A DNA stretch of 64,000 bases from NCBI RefSeq assembly GCF_020536995.1, contig NC_068357.1, positions 62,879,721-62,943,720 of the forward strand. The letters run 5' to 3'. This document shows positions 12,966-23,480 of this stretch, one piece after another. A program made the translations under genes and the position numbers. Numbering within the stretch: the stretch's first letter is position 1; the number at the start of each line of letters is the position of its first letter. The stretch comes from Dreissena polymorpha (taxonomy: Eukaryota; Mollusca; Bivalvia; Myida; Dreissenidae). Below the pieces are notes generated by a model that saw nothing but the letters and a program-made list of their open reading frames with translations, was not told the DNA's origin and did not search any database.

Positions 12966-14109
12966 TGTGAAAATGTGCAATCGTAAAATGTGAAAAATTG
13001 CTGCCTTATGTATCATGGTAATATTCAGTAAAGTAAATGCAGGTTCCTCAATATATACTCTTTTATTGTATTTATTGTTTTTTTATCACAAGGATTTTTT
13101 TAAACCTACGTTACTAGCCTTGTTTATGTATCTGCTTGTTTTCACACATATTTTGTAAAGTGGTTTACGTATGCAAATTAATAGCAAACTCACGCCGTAA
13201 TTTAAAACTGATAAAACATAAATTAAAGATTGGTATTTATATACCGGTACCGGAGGAACTAACTGTGAATGTCGAACAGGCAAAACTCTAATACTAAACT
13301 GAAAATTGTCTTTGAAGCCGAAAGTTTTGGAATTTTGCGATTATATTTGGCGATTAAAATTGGGGGAAAAGTACTTTGTTCGTACTAAACATTTGACCCA
13401 AACACAGTTTTTCAAGCGGCCCAAAAAGGGCTGGGTCAAGATAAAGTTGTTCTTGTTGATTTTGTCAACTGAAAAAGTATTGTAACATAAATTTCGTTTA
13501 CACACAATGCCTTTAGAATTATTTTACTTACGATAATGCAAATTGGTAAAAATTGAGGTCATCAGGTCAAAGTCTGAGCTCATAAGAACTTATTTCATTT
13601 CAGTGGTTTCGAACAATTTCTAGAGAATTCTTGTGATTGCACAATATAAATTCAAATCAAGAGATCTAATGTCAATCATTCAGGTACGACTTTGCTTCAA
13701 GTAAGGGGCAAGCATGATGTACAATTATATCTTGTTATAGTGGTATGTCGTAGACATATCCCGATATCGGTTTCATGGAAAATATTGCATTTTTAAAGAT
13801 TTTAAATGGCATTAATTAAATCGTTATGGTTCTATTATACAATTTTATGGTAGTTTTGAAAGGTTTAATTTTCTCGGCGCGACTAAGTAAAATAAGTAGA
13901 ACTAGATTAATTTAAATATTTACGCGGCGTGATAATTAAATACCCAATATAACTGCACAATAGTTTTATTTGATTTTCATCTTTTATGGAATGCAAAGTG
14001 TACAGTTATAATTGAATATCCGCCACTGATTCATACATTTTCGTTTTAAAGTAACATTACTATTCAAAATCAACGTACAAATGTTCGTAAAATAAACTTA
14101 ACCAATTAA
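12966..14109. other. Intergenic, nothing recognised
   Basis: AT-rich sequence. No exon, RNA gene or repeat could be supported here. Confidence 0.4.
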
Positions 14110-14397
14110 AAATCAGTGTTCCTTATGGCAATTGCCGAAATTTCAACGTCAGATGTGGTCTGGTAAAATAGATGTTTGTAGATACAAAATGTTCGTTTTT
14201 ATTATTGTTTTGCATATATATTCATACGACACATGAACACTAAAATGGTGTTCATGTGTCGTATGAATAGATATATTCGCGGGACTTAATTGTGGCCACA
14301 AATAAATAAAAACGAGCATTTTGTATCTACAAAAATCTATGTAATCATACCACATCTAGCGTTGAAATTTTGGCTATTGCTATAAGGAACACTGATT
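14110..14397. mobile_element. Palindromic MITE, family A
   Basis: The left end 'aatcagtgttcctta' is matched by 'taaggaacactgatt' on the right. The inverted match continues inward through 'caattgccgaaatttcaacg', and again at 'cataCgacacatgaacac' around a central turn near 14,240-14,255. No coding capacity. Related copies lie at 21,250-21,539 and, as a half element, near 57,175-57,269. Confidence 0.75.
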
Positions 14398-14562
14398 GTT
14401 AAGGTGTTGACTTCAATTTACAAAATACTTAACGAAATTTTCGTTGATTTTGAGCGTTATAGAGACTTTCATGATTGTTTTAATAAATTGTTAAAACAGA
14501 CATACTTATTGCCAAATTAACTTGAACTGAAATTATAATAAAAACTTTTACTAATTGCGTGT

Positions 14563-14994
14563 CCAGAAGGGGAAATCACGTGATAGTCAAGATGGCGACG
14601 TCCATACCAAGACAGTTATTTTTCGCCGTTTTATACCCTTTATTACTTCTGTTTATTTTTTAAATTACGCTCACTTTCCAGCCATATCCCTAAAAAGGTG
14701 ATTCACGTTTATTTCGAATTTATATTCGCTTTATATCTCGAATTTACTCCCCGAAAATTTTCTTAGTGGAGCCCTAATTAGGTCATCCCGCTAATAAATT
14801 TCGCACCGAGTAAAGTCGAGATGTATAGCGAATATTACTATGACATAGAAGCCAGTAACTTTCTCCCTAATATGGCTGGAAAGCGAGCGGAATACAAAAA
14901 TATAATACAACTAATAAAGGGTATAAAGCGACGAAAAATACCTTACTCGGCATAGACGTCGCCATCTTGTTTGTCATGTGATTACACCCTCTGG
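14563..14994. mobile_element. Palindromic MITE, family B (~430 bp)
   Basis: The ends 'ccagaaggggaaatcac' and the reverse complement of 'gtgattacaccctctgg' match. Long arms share 'caagatggcgacgtc' and 'cgttttatacccttt/cgctttatacccttt'. Flanking 'tgt' on both sides is a possible 3-bp target duplication. It has no open frame of note, so it is non-autonomous. Confidence 0.75.
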
Positions 14995-15084
14995 TGTCAT
15001 TAACGAAAATGTATTCATAAACGTTCTCAGGTAGATATTGTATTAAGCCTACGAAAGCGCGCTATAAATAGCCATTACAAGCTC

Positions 15085-17505
15085 CAATTTACTGGGCTCA
15101 TGTCGATCAAAACGTCAAAGTGCCTCTTGGGCTCTCGTCCCAGCTTCCTCGTCCCAACCACCAGACTCGTGCAGCCAAATTCCTGTAATGAAATGATAGA
15201 ACATAAGATATGAACTTAAAAAATAATTTTATTACAAAGCATAACTGCATGAACAGGAAAATGAACACATTGTGAACTTCTATAACAACTAAAGACCAAT
15301 AAAAACTTATAAAAACACATTTTCCACTTACCTGTCGAGCGCACTCCTTCCACCTTGCAGTATTAAGCTATGCACACCTGCTAATGTGTTACTCCCCACT
15401 GCACAGGTGCCTTTTTCCAGGTTATACGCGCTCAGAAGTAATTTTTTCAAAGACACAGTCAGTTTGGAAAAACATTTAAAAACACTTATTTATTTTGTAT
15501 GTTTATTTACAAATAAACAACAGTATAAGTAACGGCAATGCATTAAAAACATAGCAGAAAATGTAAATCAAGTCTATTTTTAATGACGGGAAACATATAT
15601 TAGGAGTTCATATGGACCACCCAGTTTAAATTTATATTAACTCACATAAAATGAAGACATATGCGTCATATAAATTAAAACTATAGCAATATTTACTAGA
15701 ACTTACTTTTTTTTCTGTCAAACGCTGACAAGATATGTCCGAAGTTGGAGGCGGTGATACTCAACTTGCGAACAGCTGCCCATAAGGCATTTTCCCTCTG
15801 GCCAATAGTCGCTGCAGCTGTTTGGTAGACCTTTTCGTGCGACAACAGCATTTGTCGTCTCAGCCATGTGCGGGGGTCCTCAGCTCCCAGATAATAAGGA
15901 TGGATCATCAAGTCATCCAGGAGAGGCACTGGTACATCCGCTGTATGAGGCTCCTCTGCCATAATCCAATGCAGAGCTGCAAACATAAAAAGGACATGTC
16001 AAATATTAGCAAAAGACCATTAGAATAATGCTAATGATTTTTGAAAAATAAACAAACCATGTGGTATTGAACAATTTTGATATACCAAAGATTTTTTGGA
16101 ATTATTATTTATAAGTCATCACAACTATCTACATAATTGCCAATGGGATAGCTGAATAAGTAATATATCACTATTTGTACAGCATAATTTTTACATGACA
16201 ATCATTGATTTTCATATACATATATATTCAAACGCTTTTTAGAACATACCTGAAACACTCATACTAACAGGAACCACTCTATAGAAACAAAACATGCATA
16301 AGGAACCAATAATGCTAACCGAAACCAATAATGCTAACAGGAAACATTCATGATAACATGAACCAATCATGACAAAAGGAACAAACCATTCTAACAGGGA
16401 CCACTTATGCGAACCTGTAAAGCGACCCAACTGTCCAAGTTGTTTATTAATAAAAGTTCTGTCATCATCTGAGAGATCTGACAGAACCCTTAGTAACGAG
16501 TAAAAAAGGTACATTGCATTAACAAATAATTATGAATACAATTATTCCCATGAGTTAATAAATAGATCTAGTATGGTTCGATTAAGAATTATATACAGTA
16601 CACAGTTTTATTATTTCAAAAGAAAAGCTATGATATGACATTTTTCTAATCATTTTAAATTATTTTGCTCTTTTCCTGTTTCCAGGCTGTTTTAGTGGAT
16701 ACATTTCCGCCATCGTCACAGTTTTCTTGGGTGGTGCGGATTTCGGACGCTTGATCCAGGCACACTTAATGTCAGTTTTGCTCGCTCTCTTGTATCTGTA
16801 TCATGAATTAATTGAATTAAACTTTTAAAAGCTTTTATACATATAAGACAAACTTAATACTTATAGTAACTCATAATCATTTGCCTCTAGTCTCCCTGTG
16901 AGGATATTTGTGTTTATTACGAAGAACTTACAAATGTAATTGTAAGCTGATAAAAGTTTCATGAATAGTAAACATATATTAATTTTCTCTTAGTATATTT
17001 ACAGTCTGTTTCAAACATAAACAATATAAATATATGTTATTTTATACATTACCCAAACAGTAAAGCAGCAGCCACATGATGGCATTTGAAATCCCTCATT
17101 GGACAAGCACGCTGTTGTCCTCTGGTTCAAGGTGAATCTAGTGAAAAATATATAACAAAATCTGAAAGAAACGCCTTTACAAAACGTAGACTTCGCAACG
17201 AAACAATTTACATCCACAAATGAACATCGTAAGAGACGAATTGAACATAACAATATACAGAGGAATACAGATTAATTGAATCATTGCGATTACGATTAAG
17301 ATTAACAGTTTACTTGATCATAGTAATTCGGATGTATATTACTAACCGTAACATTATATGATGTATTTTTCATCGAAGCCTGGACGCTGGCACGGATTAC
17401 ACGCAGTTCGTCCATAAAGAATTTCAATACCCTGTCGCTTTTAACCGAGGCTTCACTCTTTCGACTTAATTTAACATGCGATTCAACGTAGTTAGACCAG
17501 TTCAT
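15085..17505 (-). pseudogene. Decayed SWIM zinc finger / YqaJ nuclease-fold gene copy
   Basis: Successive minus-strand exons read as one multi-domain protein. 17,347-17,505 starts MNWSNYVESHVKLSRKS. A SWIM-type exon ending at 17,053 has CPMRDFKCHHVAAALLFG. 16,660-16,795 has SKTDIKCAWIKRP. 16,415-16,488 has VLSDLSDDDRTF. 15,707-15,976 has the YqaJ/lambda-exonuclease signature ATIGQRENALW...KLSITASNFG. Further nuclease-fold pieces lie near 15,330-15,415 and 15,085-15,190 (QWG and IWLHESG motifs). SWIM plus YqaJ proteins are, from memory, multicopy in molluscs and cnidarians and may travel with mobile DNA. This copy carries several breaks, mainly in the nuclease half, so I call it dead. No virus-like gene accompanies it. 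Confidence 0.75.
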
Positions 17506-18253
17506 TATTGATATAAAGCCATTCTGATTTTTTGTTTGTAGCCGGAAGCTGGATATCTCGTGAAATATCGGTGGTCACATGTCGAGACCTCCATACCCTA
17601 TAGTGTTCAATAAATGGTGAAAATATAATTATCAACTAACTGTGCATATTTGAAGTTGCGAATCATTTATAAATGCACCATTTATCAGGAAACCCAATAT
17701 AGGTGGTGTCAAATATGTGATGTTTGTTATCATTTCCGCGTATCAAATATATTAGTAAAAGAAGCCTAGTGCTATGATAGAATGTTATCCATATTACTAC
17801 CGTTTCATCTGTTTAGACAGACTAAACTTGTTTCCTTAGTACCAATAACCATCGCTCATCATTTAAAATATATATTATTTCAATGCTGATATGCATTACA
17901 GGAACATAAATGATTGCAAGATTTCATTGTTGTTGCATGGAGGGTGTACATTACGATTCACGTTATCACTTTGATTATATAAGTAATTTTTTAAACAAAA
18001 TTTAATCATAATGTAATAATAAATACTACGATTTCCACGCCATAATAACTGCAGTAAAATCTATCAAGCTTCACGGGAAAATGTAAGACGATGTATTCTA
18101 TATTTCAGTCTGTTCATTCAAAGTAGGTCAGAAAATATATAACAATATAATTGTTATCAAAGTATTCGCTGCAATGATTTACCATGATATGTTTAAATTA
18201 TATTTGAAAACTTCACGATATTTGATCTCTCACGAACCATTTAATCTTACTAT

Positions 18254-18334
<81 letters not shown>

Positions 18335-18837
18335 ATATATATATCTATATATATATCAATCATGTTAAGCATATCCGATTCAAAACAATAAACTTGAATA
18401 TCATGAAAAACAGTATATGTAACAGAAAATATTAAACATCTTTTTAACAATAGGTTTATTAATATACATACGAGCCAGTGTGATACATATTGATTACGCT
18501 TTCGGAAAATTGCACTATATAAAACAAATGTATAGCGAAGTTTCTTCATTTTAAGCAAGTAAGTAGGATTATTAATTATGATGTATTAATCAAGTTAAAC
18601 TGAAAATGAGTTGTACACGCTCAATAATGGACATCAATAAATTGTTAAATGAATTAAACAATTAAAAACTGACTCCAAAAGTATTTGCACAATTGCACAT
18701 CTTTTAAATTAAATATTTGTATCCATAAAATGTTTATCTCACGCGAGATTCTTTTTCTCTTCCACCAATTGTAAATAAAACTGTCAGTTATATTCGCTTT
18801 GAATACAGAAAACCTTTGGCACTTGTCAGTATCGTAC
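17506..18837. other. Intergenic with long (AT)n tract
   Basis: No gene supported. An (AT)n tract with a few 'ctat' interruptions occupies about 18,256-18,357; short open frames across it are repeat artefacts. Confidence 0.55.
18256..18357. repeat. (AT)n microsatellite
   Basis: About 38 uninterrupted AT units, followed by imperfect 'ctatatatat' units. Confidence 0.9.
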
Positions 18838-18983
18838 CCGAATACGGAGGTAATTTAACGTGTGTGTTATCTGAACATCAGGTTCCGCGGGGATCAGCTG
18901 TATGTCTGTCTGGAGAGTCCGAACCCAGATACGGTATCGACCAGGGACACGGTAGATAGCTGCACGTTGTAGGAACCCGAGTA
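18838..18983 (-). CDS. Orphan exon candidate, function unknown
   Basis: A GC-richer island in AT-rich DNA. On the minus strand it has a good pyrimidine-rich acceptor ('ttctgttcgtttgcag') and one frame open for 48 codons (GRYRIWVRTLQTDIQLIPAE in the middle), ending at a possible donor 'gtacga'. The other minus-strand frames hit stops. On the plus strand a shorter frame (GDQLYVCLESPNPDTVST) also looks protein-like but contains a stop. No partner exons or homologue recognised. Confidence 0.3.
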
Positions 18984-19139
18984 CTGCAAACGAACAGAAA
19001 TGTTTGATTATCTGCTGTTATATGAAAATACAAAAATATTGAAACATCACAAAATTATATGTTTGGTACTTTAACTTCGCTCAAAACATTGAACAGCACA
19101 CTTAGTATAAGGAACCATGGAAATATAACCCAAAAATAT

Positions 19140-19500
19140 GCAAGTAACTCGCTTCTCCCTTTCCCCCGCACATCACAAAGCGAGAGAAAACCAAAGTAGC
19201 GAGAAAGACGCGGAAAAAAGGAGCGAGAAGGAGAGCGATAGAGATCGCTCTCGCGAGGAGAGCGAGCCCTGCGAGAGTCTCGCTCGTTTCAGGTAGAGCT
19301 CTCTCTCTACGCTCGCTCATCTTCTCTCTCTCTCTCTCCGCTCTCATCATCCCTCCGTCCCTTCTTTGCGCCCTCCATCCCTCTCTAATCATTCCCCTCC
19401 TCCTCTGGATCGTTTTTCGTCAACATCATTCTAATTTTACGTACCGCCCTCCCACCCTCCCTCCTTTACTCTCGCCCTCCCTCAATCCCATCCTCACTCC
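19140..19500. repeat. Purine-rich to pyrimidine-rich low-complexity block
   Basis: The plus strand changes from GA-rich (19,180-19,260, 'gcgagaaggagagcgata') to CT-rich (19,290-19,500). A hairpin 'gagagcgat'/'atcgctctc' sits at 19,231-19,252. The open frame across it is biased composition, not a gene. Confidence 0.7.
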
Positions 19501-19549
19501 TGATCGTTTATTCGTCAAATCATTATAATTTTTACGTCATTTATTTAAA

Positions 19550-21027
19550 GTGTAGTCTACCATTCTAGCGCCTGTGTTTTTTGTGTTGGTTCTCAAAGCG
19601 TTATTGTCATTGCGTACAAGAAGTAAGCTTAGTGATATTATTTTAAATGCTACATATGCGTTTCGTGTGAAGTAATATACATTTAGAAGTTAAAGCCTGT
19701 ATTTAACTATATATGCTGTCAAATAATATATCTGCTACAAATCAGTTATTGTTCATATGTATTTGATGAAAGACACTACATAAATGCTTGTACGAATGAG
19801 AGATCATCAATCAGTCATAAAACATTCCCATAGTGCACTCTTTTACTAACACGAGTTTATGTGCACATACTTTGTACTCTGTGTACATACATGTTGAAGT
19901 ATAATTATATGACTGACGTGTAAAGTGTATAATTGAAAACGCCGAAGACAGCTGCATACTGAAGATCCGTATTCCCGGTACTCTCCAAAAGCTGATAAAT
20001 GTGATGTGCCCGCAGACACGGAAAACGTGCAACAGCCAGTTCCAGTAAGTTGTCAACCAATTGTGGGCACACACTCGTCTATATGCTATTGCTTTAAAGG
20101 CCGAGAAGTGCATATTTTACAATGATATATAATTTGAAACAACGCATTTCGGTGATTGGGAAGGAGACTTTAATATTGTAATATTAAACTGCTACTCAAA
20201 GCCTCTTTTGCCTACACTATTCTCTCCTGCTTGCCTTGTGGTCTAGCTGTTGCAAATATATGTATAGATCTTTAAATATATTATGTTTTCATGTATGTAG
20301 ATTAATGTTTAGACACTTCAAACTGAAATGAACAACTGGTTTGTGTTTTGCTCCAGCGAAGATATTTAATTTATTTAATTTATAACTTTTATTACCGCAA
20401 AATACAATTGATTATTTTAGCTAAATACTTAAATATATAAAAATATAGTTAGAAGAAATTGGTATATTACTTTATTCATGTGTTTAAAGGTTTAGCGCAT
20501 TAAGTGAAAAGAACTTACAACGATGCCGGACTTAAATTGTGAAATAACGGCACTATGTGATCCCGCTTCTATATAAAATAATATTGCATAAAATATTTAA
20601 AAGTAGAATAAATTTAATTCAAGTACCAAACAATTTTGGTTACTTACGGAATGAAGCAATTTCACGAGTATGCATACACATATATTTAGAGAAAAGGCGC
20701 AAATTGTCAATACATATATTATTTACATTGTTTAATCTAGCATCGTGTCAAACAGAAGACCAGACATTCATACCTCGATTTGGATAGTGCCGTTTATAAT
20801 GAAATATAGGACGTCGTAAGCTCAGTATTACCGCCTAGACGAGCCCTGCCTACTCCACCTGGCGCCAAGAGCAGCGCAGACGACGAGAACCTTACAATGG
20901 TATCTGCATAGCTCCCAAGGGACATACCAGCACTACTTAATACAACGGACAATATATTACTTCCAGCGCGTGTCACTTCGTACGAAATACCAACTACAAC
21001 AGATAGTTCAATGTCAACATTGTAAAC
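19550..21027 (+). pseudogene. 3' remnant of a receptor gene paralogue
   Basis: It matches the last three exons of the gene at 27,398-40,997, in order and with the same introns. The transmembrane exon (about 19,550-19,652) has lost most of its membrane segment. The first tail exon (19,939-20,044) keeps all 35 codons (RRRQLHTEDPYSRYSPKADK) but its acceptor AG has become AA. The last exon (20,756-21,027) begins KTRHSYLDLDSAVYNEI and then stops; it also has an extra block of about 37 bp and later stops. Ectodomain exons were not found upstream. The gene is dead, yet shows that the ancestral C-terminus ran past the point where the live copy now stops. Confidence 0.8.
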
Positions 21028-21249
21028 AAGTATTAGTTAATGTAAACTGAAGATAAGATATATATCCTTTTACCATTGTTTATTTAGGTTAAATATTGTT
21101 TTAAACAATAATTAAATGATTTGTATTCACTCAAACCCACGCTATATGTACATTGTATAATAACATATAACTAATTAAAGTAACATAAATACTCTAAATC
21201 AACGAGTATGTCGCACAATATTTCGTAAAATAAACAAAAACCCATAAAA

Positions 21250-21539
21250 AATCAGTGTTTCTTATAGCAATGGCCGAAATTCAACGCTAGACTTGGTATG
21301 GTAACATAAAATAAACGAGATGCAAAATGCTCGTTCTTATTTTTGGTGGCACATTAGATTCCATTTTAATTTCCAACAACGATATATATTCATAAGACAC
21401 ACAAACACTAAAATGGTACATGAACATGTGTTGAATTTACTGTCCTACACACAAAAATAATGTTGTATCTTGTTAAATCTATGTTACCAGAGGACAGCTG
21501 GCGTTTAAAATTTGGCTATTGTTATAAGGAACATCGATT
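21250..21539. mobile_element. Palindromic MITE, family A, second copy
   Basis: It begins 'aatcagtgtttcttatagc' and ends 'gctattgttataaggaac'. Internal blocks match the copy at 14,110-14,397 ('aaaatgctcgttctta', 'acactaaaatggt'). More diverged than that copy. Confidence 0.65.
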
Positions 21540-22300
21540 TTGTATGTGTAAACTTTATTTTTCTTAATAGTGTACGAAACATTCGTCGATTATGACTGTT
21601 AATTCAGTTGCCTACACTATTAAGAGAAAACGTGTTGCAGAGTAGTTAGCACTTGTCTTAAGCGTACTTAATGTTAAAAATTATTATTATTATATAAACT
21701 GTATAGTTATTTATATTGCAGGCTATATGTTATCATTATATTTTTTTTTTTTTTGGGGGGGGGGATTATAAATTGCTTACATTTGCCATAAAATTATGTG
21801 TTAATGCACGTATGAATTTGAATGATAAAATATTTGTTAAACATAATACACTAATAGTTGTTGTAATGTTTGTTGATGTATAGAATATATAATACAATAT
21901 AATATATATTATGTATATAATACTTTACTTGATAAAGTGAAAATAAACGTGTTAATTGTTCATATATTTACATACTGGATAATGTAAAAGAAGATTCTTT
22001 CCTTTAAGCTTTATTTCATGGTGTAAAATATACACTGTTACTGTACAAGCTGGAGTTAAATGATCTCTGTAAAGTGTGCTAGAACATTGATGTATTACTA
22101 ACGAGTAATGTAGTGACCTAAATACGACTTAAGCTTACAGCCTTGATATTTGGATTGATTAGTTTCTGTTTATAAAACATTCCTTTTAAATGTTATACAC
22201 ATTTTTATGCTGATGAATGTTTGAAGAAAAAGTTATTTTTAGTTTTTGAATTAATTAAAATGTCACCTAAACAGAAGACTTCGATTGGGGTACAAACCAA
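21540..22300. other. Intergenic, nothing recognised
   Basis: AT-rich. A T15 run followed directly by a G run occurs near 21,748-21,765. No gene seen. Confidence 0.4.
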
Positions 22301-23480
22301 GCTGACACATTAAAATGCTTTCAAAATCAAATACCGTATCGACTATAATTAATTAAACTACCATTGGTACATAAAATAGATCAACGTCGTTTGCATGTCT
22401 ACGGATTATATGGTTTGTTTTTTTCATTATTACAACTATTGGCGTTAACATTGTTAACGATTGGGCCAAGAGCTTCGTCTTTTATCTTGTCGATCACTCA
22501 AATAGACATGTCAGCTCTCTGCGATACAGTAGCCGAGCGCTGCAAGCCCCCCCCCCCCCTCCCCCCTCCCTACCTTGACTGACGTAGCGCTTTCCTTGCA
22601 TCTCGTTCTTCCCCGCCCAGATAGCCGGTTTGACCTCTGGTTGCTTGGGATGGATATCTTGGGGGCACAAGATCCGGAACTCAACCAGCACGGAGATGAC
22701 TCCACAGGCATGGAACCATCTCGCAAAATGTTTATTGAAATTAGTGTGCGTGGGTCTGCAAACGAGTTTCCCCGATAACGCTACCGTCCTTCTCGATATC
22801 CGTCCGTCATATCGTCCATACTTCCGTCCCTCCGTATTTACTCCCATCACATTTTTCATTTCCGAGCAAGATCTGAAACACTTCTGATCCGAATCCGTCT
22901 AAACTTGATATTAACTAGTCCAATAGTGTTAACATGCGCATCGTTGTCTGGTCCTTTCGGAGTAATATTGTTGTTGTTTTTTTCTAAAAGATAATACACT
23001 TTTAATATTAATACGTCATTAACTTATGACTTTTTCATGTCCGCGCGAGATTAATTTTTAGAGACAGTTTCCTTAAAAGGTAGACACGCGCATATTGTCT
23101 GGTCGTTCCGCTCAAATACTTTTCAGGTAATTATCGCCTTTGTAATAATGTTTTGTTTCCGCGTGACATCTTGGGCATGACTGATCCATATAAGCATTGC
23201 CCAAAACTAGGAGACCTCTCTTGGAAATTGCCACCTACCAAAAACGCCTAACCCATTGTTAATATATGTAATCAACTTCCGTTGTCTGTTGTTTAAGCCA
23301 TTCGTTTGTATTTTTTGATCACATGCATCTAATTTTATTTAACTTTTATTCACAAATATTATGTTTAAAACGTAAACATAATGTATATATTAAAGTGCGA
23401 TGAAAAAACGAAGGAGTTCGCAAGTCTAGCCAGTACTTTTTATTTTTATATAACACTGTTTTATAACAGATTTTTGACTG
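22300..23480. repeat. Segmental duplication block, copy 1 (conserved GC-rich core)
   Basis: This segment aligns with 44,330-46,020, beyond the 3' end of the intact receptor gene. Shared blocks include 'tggggtacaaa', 'aagctgacaca', 'aaactaccattgg', 'ggaactcaac', 'gatatccgtcc', 'gtgttaacatgcgca' and 'ataagcattgcc'. A GC-rich core at 22,500-22,730 contains a C-rich run near 22,548. Open frames in that core are not shared with the other copy, so I do not call a gene. Confidence 0.7.

Noticed and set aside
18174-18558. Ile/Tyr-rich frames across the (AT)n tract
   Set aside because: Microsatellite translation.
19102-19392. 96-codon Arg/Glu-rich minus-strand frame
   Set aside because: It follows the GA/CT low-complexity block. 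No splice sites or conserved residues.
22494-22859. 121-codon minus-strand frame with a Gly run
   Set aside because: The Gly run is a C homopolymer, and the duplicated copy at 44.5 kb does not keep the frame.
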